Assembly (NCBI GenBank): GCA_000242935.3
Contig: CP007053.1
Span: forward strand, 3,395,001 to 3,459,000
Direction of reading: 5' to 3'
DNA from: Opitutaceae bacterium TAV5
Lineage (GTDB): Bacteria > Verrucomicrobiota > Verrucomicrobiia > Opitutales > Opitutaceae
DNA length: 64,000 nt
The translations under genes were made by a program, and so were the position numbers. Under the pieces are notes generated by a model. That model made no database searches and was not told the origin of the DNA. It saw only the letters and a program-made list of their open reading frames with translations. The first letter of the stretch is position 1; every line of letters begins with the position of its first letter. Shown in pieces: positions 49,929 through 59,400 of the stretch.

Positions 49929-51830
49929 ATGACCGCCAAATCTTTCGCCCTCTCCGCGACCTCCGTCCCGTCGTTCTCGCCTGCTGCTCCGGGCGTCCTT
50001 CTCCCGGCTCTCGTCGTCGCTTTTCTTGTCGCCCTCTCCGGGGTTGTCTTCTCCCCGGCGGCTCGCGCTTCCGCTCCGGCTGTCGCGTCCGGTTCCGCTG
50101 AAAATCCTGATCCTGACACCCGGTGGCTCGGCGACCCCGACGCCCCTGTCGCTTCCGGCAACCCTTATCTGGCGCTCGCCCGTCGCAATGCCGCCTCCGC
50201 CGCCCGCGACGCAAAACCGGAAATTTTCTGGCTGGTCTGGGGCGCTCTCGCCGACGAAAGCGAACTGCGCGGCGACTCCGCTCTCCTGGCCAAAGCCCGC
50301 AAGGCCACCGATGACCTGGCCGCCCGGCTTGCCGCCAAGCCCAACGGCCACTGGGACATCACCATCCTCCTCGAGTGCATCCGTCTCTGGAAAAAACACG
50401 CCGCTGCCGACTCCGCCACACGGGCGCGCTGGCTCGCCGCCGCCCGCGCTTCCGTCGAGCACAACTACACCGCCAACAGAAAAGGCATCGACCGCGCTCC
50501 CGATGCCGACTGGATCACGGTTGCGCCCAACGCCCTGCTCCAGTCCGCCGCCGTCCTCGCGCTGGCCGGTGAACTGTATCCAGAAGAGCGTTACACGGAT
50601 CTCGCCCGTGCCCTCGTCCGGGCGGCCGCCACGCATCAGCTTCCCGGCGGCGCCTTCTCCTACATCCGCGATTCCGGTCCCTCCTCGCTCTACTTCGGTT
50701 TCGATGCCACCTTTCTCGGCCGCTATTACCAGCTTACCCGCGACCCCGAAGCCCGCCGCATCCTCGTCGCCATGGCCCCCTACACGCACGACGCCCTCGC
50801 CAACGGCCTTTTCGAAAGCGCTTCCGCCACCTGGTGGAAACATCACTGGAGCACCGGGGGTCCCGTTCATGGCGCCGAAATCGTGGCCGGCCTCTCCGGC
50901 GATCCCGTGGCCCGCGCCCTCGCCGAACTCCGCCTTTCCGCCGCGCAGCGTTACTGGTTTTCCTATGTGGCAATGTATTTCTGGCGCGCGGACATCGACA
51001 TTTCCGCCGTCCGGCCCGGCGCCGACGCCTGCCGGCTCAGCGGCAACATCAACGGCCCGCTTCTCCGCCGCGGCGACTGGCAGGTTGTCATGCCGCAGAT
51101 GCCCTACGGCGACACCGCCGTCGGCGCCACGCTCACGCGGCCCGGCCTGAATCTTGGATTCGCCAACTACCTGGAAGCCGCCGCCCTTCCCGTTTTTCTC
51201 AAAGACTCCGGCAGCTACCGCGGACGCGGCGTATCGCTCTACATGATACCACCCGATGAAGCCGCCCGTCACGCCGGCCTCGTCAACGAACAGGAAGGGT
51301 GGATCGCCGCCGGTTCCGCCTTTCATCCGCGCCGCGCCGTTTTCGGCGAACCCGACGTGCCGCCGGCCGAAGGGTGGGAGCTTGCGCAAGTCTGGTTTGC
51401 CGACGCCGGCGGCCTTGCCGGCTGGCTGGAAGTCGCGCCCGACAACTCCGCCCTGGCCAAACCCGCTCCGCAACACACCCCGCGCGGCGTTCTCGTCTTC
51501 GGGCAGCCGCTCACCCGGACCGCCACCGCGCATCGCTACGAAACCGCCGGCCTCACGCTGACCCTCTCCGGTGACCGGATCGCCGGCACCCGCGCGCGCG
51601 GGAAAAACAACACCGAGGCCTGGATCGACTTCACCTCCGCCACCTCTTCTCCTGCTGCTGCCGGTTACGGGGCGACCCTCACCCGCGCCGGCCACTCCGC
51701 CGCCACGATTATCCGCGAACGCGGCCCGGCCGGCATCCTTGCCGCGCGAGTCACCCGCGAAGGCGCACCTGTAATGCTTATCCACTACAACACCGCCACC
51801 AACGAACTCCGCGTCGCGCCCGCGCCCTGA
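49929..51830 (+). CDS. Secreted (alpha/alpha) toroid protein, probable polysaccharide lyase or hydrolase (cassette D)
   Basis: 633 residues. An export signal lies near the N-terminus (LLPALVVAFLVALSGVVFSPAARA, residues 24-47), after a longer than usual n-region. The helical toroid (about 60-390) has repeated aromatic helices such as PEIFWLVWGALADES, WDITILLECIRLWKKH and YFGFDATFLGRYYQLTRDPE. The C-terminal half (400-633) is beta-rich, in the manner of heparinase-type lyases. A segment around ITILLECIRLW...RWLAAARASVEHNYTA resembles residues 515-560 of the lyase at 56425. I cannot assign a CAZy family. It is the first gene after the regulator, behind an operator-like site. Confidence 0.55.
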   Translation: MTAKSFALSATSVPSFSPAAPGVLLPALVVAFLVALSGVVFSPAARASAPAVASGSAENPDPDTRWLGDPDAPVASGNPYLALARRNAASAARDAKPEIFWLVWGALADESELRGDSALLAKARKATDDLAARLAAKPNGHWDITILLECIRLWKKHAAADSATRARWLAAARASVEHNYTANRKGIDRAPDADWITVAPNALLQSAAVLALAGELYPEERYTDLARALVRAAATHQLPGGAFSYIRDSGPSSLYFGFDATFLGRYYQLTRDPEARRILVAMAPYTHDALANGLFESASATWWKHHWSTGGPVHGAEIVAGLSGDPVARALAELRLSAAQRYWFSYVAMYFWRADIDISAVRPGADACRLSGNINGPLLRRGDWQVVMPQMPYGDTAVGATLTRPGLNLGFANYLEAAALPVFLKDSGSYRGRGVSLYMIPPDEAARHAGLVNEQEGWIAAGSAFHPRRAVFGEPDVPPAEGWELAQVWFADAGGLAGWLEVAPDNSALAKPAPQHTPRGVLVFGQPLTRTATAHRYETAGLTLTLSGDRIAGTRARGKNNTEAWIDFTSATSSPAAAGYGATLTRAGHSAATIIRERGPAGILAARVTREGAPVMLIHYNTATNELRVAPAP

Positions 51831-51945
51831 CCGTTCGCCTCGCCCCCGTCCTTTTCTTCCGGTTACCGCGCCCCGCTCGCCACTCCAACTTCCGCCCGAT
51901 CAGGGCCCTCCGCAAAAAACCGGATTTTCCAAAAAATTGCTTGAA

Positions 51946-51982
51946 ATTACCATATGATCATATCTAGTTATCATAAGATAAC
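51946..51982. promoter_or_regulatory. Two operator-like dyads upstream of the PEP-CTERM gene D
   Basis: ATTACCATATGATCAT (51946-51961) pairs at 12 of 16 positions and GTTATCATAAGATAAC (51967-51982) at 14 of 16. Their centres are 21 bp apart, two helical turns, like the tandem pair of cassette A. The next gene starts at 52084. Confidence 0.55.
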
Positions 51983-52083
51983 GACCCCGATTTCCAAAAC
52001 CATCCCGACCTCACCGACGAAGCATTTCCGCCCTGCGCCTCTCCCCGGTTCAAACCATCGCCCCTCGCATCCGCTACCGCATC

Positions 52084-52881
52084 ATGAAAACAAAACGTCT
52101 CCCTCTCCTTGCCGCCGCCCTGCTTGCCGGTGTCTCGCTCCCGGCGGCCGCCCAGACTGTGCTTTCCGACACCTTCGAAACGGGCATGGACGGCTGGGTC
52201 GCCTGGGACGGCTCGGTGACCGGCTACGCTACGGTTGCCGATCCGCTGGTTCCGGCCAACACCGTGCTGAGCACGCCGCCGACCGGCCGCACCGTCACGA
52301 TTCGCAAGAACACCGACACGGTTCTCAACGATTCGATGGTGCTTTCGTTCGACCTGTATTCGGGCAATGCCGGTGACAATTCGTGGAATCTGAGTGCAGC
52401 CCTGCTCACGGGCCTGGGTTCGGCCGTGCCCGGTTACGGATTTTCCATTACACCCACGACGGCGACCCTCTACAAATATCCCCAGGGCTGGAGTACGCTC
52501 AATGGTTCCGGAGCCGTTTCCCTCGGTTCCGCGTCGCTGGATTCCGGTCCACTGGCGGGCATCTGGAAGACCGATGCCTGGAACAGCCTTTCGTTGCAAT
52601 GGCTCAAGGACGGCAGTTTTTCCCTCACGATCAACGGGACCGTGGTGGCAACGGGAACCGATGCCACCTACGACATCAGTGCCGCCCGCCTTGTGTACAA
52701 GAGTTTCTGCACCAACGACGCGGGCGCAGGGGTGACCGGCAGGGTTCTGCTGATGGACAACGTGCAGATTTCCGCTGTCGCTCCCATCCCCGAGCCCGCC
52801 ACCGTCGCGGCGATTTTGTCGGCGGCGGTTTTCCTGATCGGCGCCGGTTGCCGCCAGCGCAACTCCCGCCGGTTCCGCTGA
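52084..52881 (+). CDS. PEP-CTERM protein made of one module shared with the lyase at 56425 (cassette D)
   Basis: 265 residues. Signal peptide 1-23 (LLAAALLAGVSLPAAAQ), a single beta-sandwich-like module, then IPEPATVAAILSAAVFLIGAG and the basic tail RQRNSRRFR, the exosortase signal. The module has ADPLVPANTVLSTP, LSFDLYSGNAGDNSWN, PGYGFSITPTTATLYK and LLMDNVQIS. The same motifs in the same order occur twice in the N-terminal half of the lyase at 56425 (for example ADPLVPANRVLSTP and LAFDLHIADAGDNSWD). It is therefore a surface-anchored copy of the enzyme's ancillary module, presumably glycan-binding (inference). Preceded by paired operator-like sites. Confidence 0.88.
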   Translation: MKTKRLPLLAAALLAGVSLPAAAQTVLSDTFETGMDGWVAWDGSVTGYATVADPLVPANTVLSTPPTGRTVTIRKNTDTVLNDSMVLSFDLYSGNAGDNSWNLSAALLTGLGSAVPGYGFSITPTTATLYKYPQGWSTLNGSGAVSLGSASLDSGPLAGIWKTDAWNSLSLQWLKDGSFSLTINGTVVATGTDATYDISAARLVYKSFCTNDAGAGVTGRVLLMDNVQISAVAPIPEPATVAAILSAAVFLIGAGCRQRNSRRFR

Positions 52882-52936
52882 TGCAGGACCGGCCGGATCG
52901 TTCGATTTTCCGTCATCTGTTCACCATTTCTGCCTC

Positions 52937-54046
52937 ATGATTCTCCCCGAAACACTCCCATTGCCGGTGGCGCCACACAAAGCCGGCGCGACGCCGGCCC
53001 GGGTCGCCGGGCCGCGTCCGCTCCTCGACCGGTTGCAACCGGCGATCACCGGCGGCGGTTTCGAACTTCCGGATTACTGGGTCTGGTGTCCATCCGTGAT
53101 CCGCGCCGAGGACGGCACCTATGCCATGTTCGCCTCGCGCTGGACCAAAAAACTTCCCTTTCATCCCGGCTGGTTGCTCGCCTCCGAAATTGTGCTTGCG
53201 ACCTCCGCCAGTCCCGAAGGCCCCTACACGTATCATTCGACGATCCTGCCGGCCCGCGGCGCGCAGTACTGGGATGGCAAGGCCACTCACAATCCCCGCA
53301 TCCTCCGCCTGCGCGATGGCGGTTACGCGCTCTATTACACCGGCATCACGCATCCTCTTCCCGACATCACGCCGGGGGAGCCGTTCGAGTTTTCCGATCC
53401 CCGCGTGGTCGCCGCCCGCGCTTCCAAGCGCGTCGGCGTGGCGTTTTCGAAATCCGTTTACGGCCCCTGGGAACGCCTCGACGAACCGATCCTGCCGACG
53501 AGGCCGGATACGTTTTACAGTTTTCTCACCTCCAACCCGGCGCCTTGCCTCACGCCCGACGGCGGTGTCACGCTCATCTTCAAATCGCGCCGCTATGAGG
53601 GCAATGTCCACGGCCGCATGCTGCTCGGCGTCGCCCGGGCGCCGGCCGGCAACCCGCGCGGCCCGTACGCGGTGCCGGGTCGCATGGAAATCGTCGGGCC
53701 CCGCGGCGAAGGGGAAGTCGAGGACCCGTTTCTCTGGCACAACGGCGCCTCGTTCGAACTCGTCGCCAAGGACATGACCGGCGCTCTTTGCGGCGAATAC
53801 CATGCCGGCGTCCACGCCCTTTCGCGTGATTGCCTCGACTGGACCCTCGCTCCGCAGAAAAAGGCATATTCCCGCGAAGTGCGCTGGGACGATGGCCGGC
53901 GCGACGCCCTCGGCTCGGTCGAGCGTCCCTTTGTGCTCCTTGACGAGCAGGGCGACGCGACGCACCTGTTTGCCGCCATGGCCGACGGTCCCGGCGGCTT
54001 CCAGCAAATGACCCGCGCCTGGAATGCCTGCATCCCGCTCTCCTGA
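52937..54046 (+). CDS. Five-bladed beta-propeller glycosidase, GH43-like (cassette D)
   Basis: 369 residues, no signal peptide, so probably cytoplasmic. Propeller blades begin YWVWCPSVIRAEDGTYAMFAS, where the GH43/GH32/GH117 superfamily places its first acidic residue near W-P-x-x. Later blades are marked by KATHNPRILRLRDGGYALYY, SNPAPCLTPDGGVTLIFKSR and EVEDPFLWHNGASFELVAKD. The EDPFLW glutamate is the probable general acid. GH43 and GH117 cannot be told apart by eye. It would act on imported oligosaccharides produced by the secreted enzymes. It lies between the PEP-CTERM and pseudopilin genes, 55 bases from the former. Confidence 0.7.
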   Translation: MILPETLPLPVAPHKAGATPARVAGPRPLLDRLQPAITGGGFELPDYWVWCPSVIRAEDGTYAMFASRWTKKLPFHPGWLLASEIVLATSASPEGPYTYHSTILPARGAQYWDGKATHNPRILRLRDGGYALYYTGITHPLPDITPGEPFEFSDPRVVAARASKRVGVAFSKSVYGPWERLDEPILPTRPDTFYSFLTSNPAPCLTPDGGVTLIFKSRRYEGNVHGRMLLGVARAPAGNPRGPYAVPGRMEIVGPRGEGEVEDPFLWHNGASFELVAKDMTGALCGEYHAGVHALSRDCLDWTLAPQKKAYSREVRWDDGRRDALGSVERPFVLLDEQGDATHLFAAMADGPGGFQQMTRAWNACIPLS

Positions 54047-54121
54047 AACGCGCACCGCCCCCACCGCTTCCCGAAAACGCCAACCCTGAACTCCGGACTC
54101 CACACCGCTCTTCCCCCGCTT

Positions 54122-54859
54122 ATGAAAACCACCCGCCATACTCTGTACCCCGGCGCTCATAGCCTGCGCGCTGCGTTCACCCTGATCGAACTCCTCACGG
54201 TCATCGCCATCATCGGCATCCTCGCCGCGATTCTGATCCCGGTCGTAGGAAGCGTCCGGGCGAAGGCCCGTGCGGCCAACTGCATCTCCAATCTTCGCCA
54301 GATGGGAAATGCCATTGTCGCCTTTGCCGCCGACAATCGTGATCTCCTGCCCGTCAACGATGCCGCCCCCGATTCCCTTTATTCTCCCGCCGGAGCGCGC
54401 TGGTACTGGCGCCTCAATCCCTATATGGGCAAGGACGTGATGGACCGGAGACGGCCCTCCCTTTTCATCTGCCCGGGCAATGACCGGCGCAGTAATCTGA
54501 CCGGTGATACAGCCGTCGATTCCGACGTCAGTTACTGGTGCAATGCCCAGGTTATTCCGCGGTATGCCGGGGGTGTCTATAGCAATGCCCCCAAGGGGCC
54601 CACGAGGATGGCGAATCTCCCTCCCGACCGGATCCTTATCGCCGATCAGCCCAAAGACAAGGGAGGGTCTGACTATATGAATCATCTGAACGCCGGCGTG
54701 ATCAACTCACGAAAACCGTATGGGGATGACGACAACAACGCCCGTATTCACGGTGCCGGTGTCAATGTCCTGATGAGTAACTTTGGCGTCAAATTCATGC
54801 CGGCATCGGAGGTGAACAAGACCGGGAGCGAAGTCTCCTGGTGGAAAGTGGTCCCGTAA
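54122..54859 (+). CDS. Type IV pseudopilin-like protein (cassette D)
   Basis: 245 residues. A short leader ends in Ala18, then [14 protein letters not shown] with Glu23 at +5 and the hydrophobic helix; Ala instead of Gly at -1. [19 protein letters not shown] starts the globular domain. The C-terminal region ends [17 protein letters not shown], which has the H-x-n geometry but no DG. It sits 75 bases after the GH43-like gene and before the alpha/beta hydrolase gene on the same strand. Its function in glycan use is inferred only from the recurring gene neighbourhood in this window. Confidence 0.87.
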   Translation: MKTTRHTLYPGAHSLRAAFTLIELLTVIAIIGILAAILIPVVGSVRAKARAANCISNLRQMGNAIVAFAADNRDLLPVNDAAPDSLYSPAGARWYWRLNPYMGKDVMDRRRPSLFICPGNDRRSNLTGDTAVDSDVSYWCNAQVIPRYAGGVYSNAPKGPTRMANLPPDRILIADQPKDKGGSDYMNHLNAGVINSRKPYGDDDNNARIHGAGVNVLMSNFGVKFMPASEVNKTGSEVSWWKVVP

Positions 54860-54953
54860 GTCTTCGCCCCGACCGGACCAATCGCCGCCTCCCTTTTGAA
54901 TGGAAGACGCGGTTTTCTTGCCATCCACGGCCCGATTGCATCACCCGTCATCC

Positions 54954-56279
54954 ATGTTCCCGCTTTCCTTCATCCGGTCTCTCTTCCCGGGCAGCGCGCT
55001 TGCGCTCGCGGGAGTGATGTCCTCTTTTGCCGCGGTCATGCCCGACGCCGCTCCTTTCTCCGATCATCTCAACCAGCATCCCCCGCGCATTCTGCGTCAC
55101 ATCGGGCCGGAGGCGGATTCCTCCGCGAAGCCGCTTCCGGCCGGTGTGGTCCTTGAGCGGTTTGTGTTTGAATCGCGTATCAATGGTACGATTACTAACG
55201 AGGTTTTCTCCGTCGTCGCCCGTCCCGAAACGAAGGGGGCGAATCCACTCCCTGCGCTCCTCCTTCTCCACGGCGGCGGCGGCAACGCCACCCAGGAAAC
55301 CGCGCCCGCCGCCGCCTGGGCTGCGCGCGGTTATGTCGTCCTCACGCTCGACCTCCCCGGCATCGCCAACCCGAAGGGCACGCCGCACTCCGCTGGCGAA
55401 TGGACCCGGCTTCCTTACGGGGAAGGGCGCTGGACCGTCACACCCGACCTCACCGCATCGACGATCTGCCAGGGCGTATCCGCCGCGCTCGACGCCTTCG
55501 CTCTTCTCCGCGCCCGGCCCGACGTGGACCCCGCCCGCATCGGCGTCACCGGCACCTCCTGGGGCGGCTACACCACCACCATGGTCTGCGGCCTCCTCGG
55601 CGACCAGGTGCGCGCCGGTTTTTCCAATTACGGTTGCGGCTTCTATGAGGACACGACCTTCCGCGGTTCCATTTTCAAGCTGCCTGCGCCGCAACGCGAA
55701 CGCTGGCTCGCGCAACTCGATGCCGGCCGCCGCGCTCCCGGCATTAAGACTCCGTTCTTTATCGCCGGCGCCACCAACGACACCTTTTTTTATCCGCCTG
55801 CCGTCGAGCGCACGCTCGCCGCAATCACCGCTCCGGGGCTTAACCGCGTTCATGCGCCCAACGCCCATCACAAGCTCCCGCTCCCCGGCGGAGTCACCGG
55901 CACCGGCGGCGCCGCCGCGATGGCGGCGGACTGGTTTGCGTTTCACCTCCAGGGCAAGGGAGAACCCTTTCCTGTCATCACCGTCGATCCCTTCTCCGCC
56001 GCTGACGCGAATCCCGTATCCGGTGATATGTTACGATTCCGCGTGCAAGGTCCGGCTCCCGTCACCGCCGCCGCCGTCTGGTATAGCCTGCCGCCCGACG
56101 AGGGTGGCTGGCCGAAGCGCGAATGGAAAGAAATCCGCGCCGTCGCGAAGGGTGACGGTCGCTATGAAGCCGTTCTCCCGTCCGGCATCGCGGAGCACGC
56201 CGGCGCGGCCTGGTTCGCGCTCGTTTCCGATGATCGCCCCGTTTCTGTCTCCAGCCGCATGATCATGCCATCCGGATAG
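54954..56279 (+). CDS. Secreted alpha/beta hydrolase, esterase or prolyl-oligopeptidase-like (cassette D)
   Basis: 441 residues from the ATG at 54954 (MFPLSFIRSL), which gives a good signal peptide (about 1-28); the frame start at 54900 adds 18 residues without one. The oxyanion loop is HGGGGN at 106-111 and the nucleophile Ser202 is in GTSWGG. The acid is probably Asp in GATNDTFFYPP and the base His in NAHHKLP. A C-terminal Ig-like domain (about 340-441, from DMLRFRVQGPAPVTAAAVWYS) follows. Enzymes of this kind in glycan loci are acetyl-, feruloyl- or glucuronoyl-esterase-like. The substrate cannot be read. It is 94 bases after the pseudopilin gene, in line with the cassette D operon. Confidence 0.75.
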   Translation: MFPLSFIRSLFPGSALALAGVMSSFAAVMPDAAPFSDHLNQHPPRILRHIGPEADSSAKPLPAGVVLERFVFESRINGTITNEVFSVVARPETKGANPLPALLLLHGGGGNATQETAPAAAWAARGYVVLTLDLPGIANPKGTPHSAGEWTRLPYGEGRWTVTPDLTASTICQGVSAALDAFALLRARPDVDPARIGVTGTSWGGYTTTMVCGLLGDQVRAGFSNYGCGFYEDTTFRGSIFKLPAPQRERWLAQLDAGRRAPGIKTPFFIAGATNDTFFYPPAVERTLAAITAPGLNRVHAPNAHHKLPLPGGVTGTGGAAAMAADWFAFHLQGKGEPFPVITVDPFSAADANPVSGDMLRFRVQGPAPVTAAAVWYSLPPDEGGWPKREWKEIRAVAKGDGRYEAVLPSGIAEHAGAAWFALVSDDRPVSVSSRMIMPSG

Positions 56280-56424
56280 GTTCGCCGCCTGCGCGTGATT
56301 CCCTTCGAGGCTTCGCTTTTCTCTTCATTTTTCCGCTTTCCGATACGGCCTTTTCCTGCCTCGCCGCAATCCCTGCGGAGGCCGGACCGTTTTTTCGTCC
56401 GTCCAATCACCCCCCGAAGAAACC

Positions 56425-59400
56425 ATGAACCCGATCCCGTCCCCGTGGCGCACGCTGGCGCGTCTTTGCTGTCTGCTCATCGCGCTGCCTGCCGGCGCTG
56501 CCGTCGTCACCCAGGAAACGTTCGACACCCTGCCCACCGGTTCCCCGCCACCCGGCTGGTGGAACACGCCTTCCCAGCCCACGAGCCTGCGCGTGGCTGT
56601 CGATCCGCTCGATCCGTCCGATCATGTGCTCGCCACTCCGGGCGGCATCTCGCGCACGGTCGGCGCCTGGCACACGCTGCCGGGTTCCTCCGCGATCACG
56701 GCCGACGTCGGCCTCAGGCTCTCGTTCGACATCCACATCGCCCACGCCGGCGACAACAACTGGAACAGCCGCTGGTACCTGCAAACCGGCACGACCGACG
56801 ACTACAACCGGTTCACACCCGGCTACGGCCTCTATCTTTCGCCGACGCAGGTGCGCCTCCACAAAACGGCGGGCGGAGGCTCGTCCGGCGATCCCGGCAG
56901 CGCAACCACGGTCGCCACCGCCAGCCTCGCTCCCGGCGACTGGAATGCCAACGGCTGGACGCGCGTCGAGTTCGAGTGGCTCGCCGCCGGCCGGCTCCGG
57001 CTCTCGCTCGGCGGCCGCGTGGTCGCCACCTTTACCGACCCGTCGCCGCTCGCGCCGGCCATGCGCACGCTGACGACGATCGGATTTCTCAACAACGACG
57101 CGTCGGGTCCGCCCGTATTCGAGGATGGAGTACTGCGTTACGACAACGTGTGCGTTTCGCAGGTTTTGCATCATAGCGACTTCGACACGCTCGCCATCGA
57201 CGCGAACCCGTCCGACTGGTTCAGCGCCGGCGCCACGGTGACGATCCACAAGGTCGCCGCCGATCCGCTCGTCCCGGCCAACCGCGTGCTCTCCACGCCG
57301 GGCGGCTCCGTGCGCACGACCGGCGCCTTCAGCCCCGCGGCCGCGTCGACGACGATCCCGCCGGAGGTCGGTCTGCGGCTGGCTTTCGACCTGCACATCG
57401 CCGACGCCGGCGACAACAGCTGGGATACCCGCTGGTACCTGCAGGGCGGCACGACGGGCAATTACAACTGGTTCACCCCCGGCTACGGCATCTACCTGTC
57501 GCGGACACAGGCCCGCATCCAGAAAACCTCCGGCGGCGGCACCTCCGGCGATCCCGGCAGCGCGACCACGCTCGTCACCGCCAGCCTTCCGTCCGGCGCC
57601 TGGACGACCGATGGCTGGACGCGTGTGGAGTTCGTGTGGTGGCCGGATGGAGACCTCTCGCTCGCTCTCAACGGCCAGCGCGTCGCTTCGTTCACGGATG
57701 CCGCGCCGCTCGCATCCGTTTTCCGCACGCTGTCCACGATCAGCTTTGTCAACAACAACGCCGGCGGCACCGGCTTCACCGACGGCGTGTTGCGTTACGA
57801 CAATTTTTCCGTCGGCGTTATCCTCCCGGCCAAGGAAAACCTCTGGTCGCTCGTCTGGTCCGCCATCGATCCGGCCAGCGGCCTGCAGGGCGATCCGGCG
57901 ACCGTCGCCCGGGCGCTTGCCGCGACCGGGGCGTATGCCGACGAACTCGCCACGCGCGCCGCGGAGTACGACGAGGCCATTCTCCTGCTCGAATGCATCT
58001 ATCAATGGTGGAGCACCGACGGCGGCGCCACGCCCGCCCAGCTCTCCGGCTGGCTGGCCGACGTGCGCGCTTCGGTCGAGCTGCGTTATGCGGCGAGCAA
58101 CGGCGAGGTGGACGCGCCGTGGACGACGGTCAGCTATGTTCTCGAAATCCTCACCTGGGAAATCGAAGGCACCGAGGCCACCGGCAACCATCCCGTGCTG
58201 CCGGCTGCCGATCCCGTGACGGCCGGTCGCTTCAGCGTCGCGCCCGCCGCCGGCGTGCATCCGCGCATCCTGGTCAGCGCAGCGGACATGCCCGATGTCC
58301 GCGCCCGCCTGCTCGCCACCGCCTGCGGTGTGAAGGCGCGCAACGGCATCACGTCGTTTCTCGACAGCGCCATCGGCACCGGCAAACCGCTGCGCGCCGC
58401 GTGGGACCAGCTCCTCGTCGGGAACCTCAATGCCATGAATTCCGTCCTGACCGACGATGCCTGGTGGCGCGACCAGATGGGTTTTGTTGTCTGTTACGAG
58501 GCGTTCCTCGCGTTGATCGACCAGAATGCCACGCGCGGCGCCAACGGCGCCGCCGCCCTGACGACCTATGCGCAGATTACGCAAGGTCTCGCCTACAAGG
58601 CGAGCGAGGGCATCGACGAGTTCATCGGCTACGCCTATGATTTCGGCTGGGACTACATGACCCCCACCCAGCGCGACACCGTGCGCGGTATCATCGCGAC
58701 CGCGACGGCGGGAAAATCATCGAGCGGGATGAATTCCCCTGCCTCTCATCGCCGGGACAACCTCAGCCCGCACGGCATGAAGCTCCTGCTCATGACGCTG
58801 GCGATCGAAGGCGAGACCGGCTACGATGCCACGATCTATCCGCGCAGCGTGTCCGTGTTGCAGGACTACCTCACCTACGGCATCGACGGGCAGGGGGCGC
58901 CGCTCGAAGACATGCATTACCTGAACTTCGGCATGGCCAAGGGCGCGCCCGCGCTGGTCGCCATGGCCCGCCGCGGCGACAACCTTTTCGGCGCCGACCA
59001 TTACCGCCGGCTGTACAACTGGCAGGTGCACGCGATGGAACCGTTTGGCCGCGCCTTCTCGATGCACGACGACACCCCCGACGATGGCGGCGGCCTGCTG
59101 CCCAATTACGTCGTGATGAAGTGGGTGTGGCCGAACGATCCGATTGTGAATTTTGTCTGGAAGAATCGCGCGCATCCCGACTATTCGCGCGTTGTCGACC
59201 GTCGGGATTTGCTGATGGCCGCGCTGTTTCCCTCCGACTGGTCGGGCGCGGACAGCGACCCTGTGGCCGGCGTCGCCGCCCTCGGGCTGCCCCTGAGCTG
59301 GCAAGGTTCGGAGCGCAAGCTCTTCATCGCGCGCGACCGCTGGGACAAGGATGCGCTCGCGCTTCATGTCGAAACCAACCCCGGCCTCAAGGGGCCGGCC

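Noticed and set aside
49632-51785. 717-codon open frame on the minus strand opposite the toroid gene
   Set aside because: Low-complexity Gly/Arg/Val composition typical of antisense frames in GC-rich DNA. The plus strand gives an exported protein with ordered helices.
56407-58584. 725-codon antisense frame in the lyase gene
   Set aside because: Shadow frame rich in Arg/Gly/Ala; the plus strand holds two clear tandem modules.
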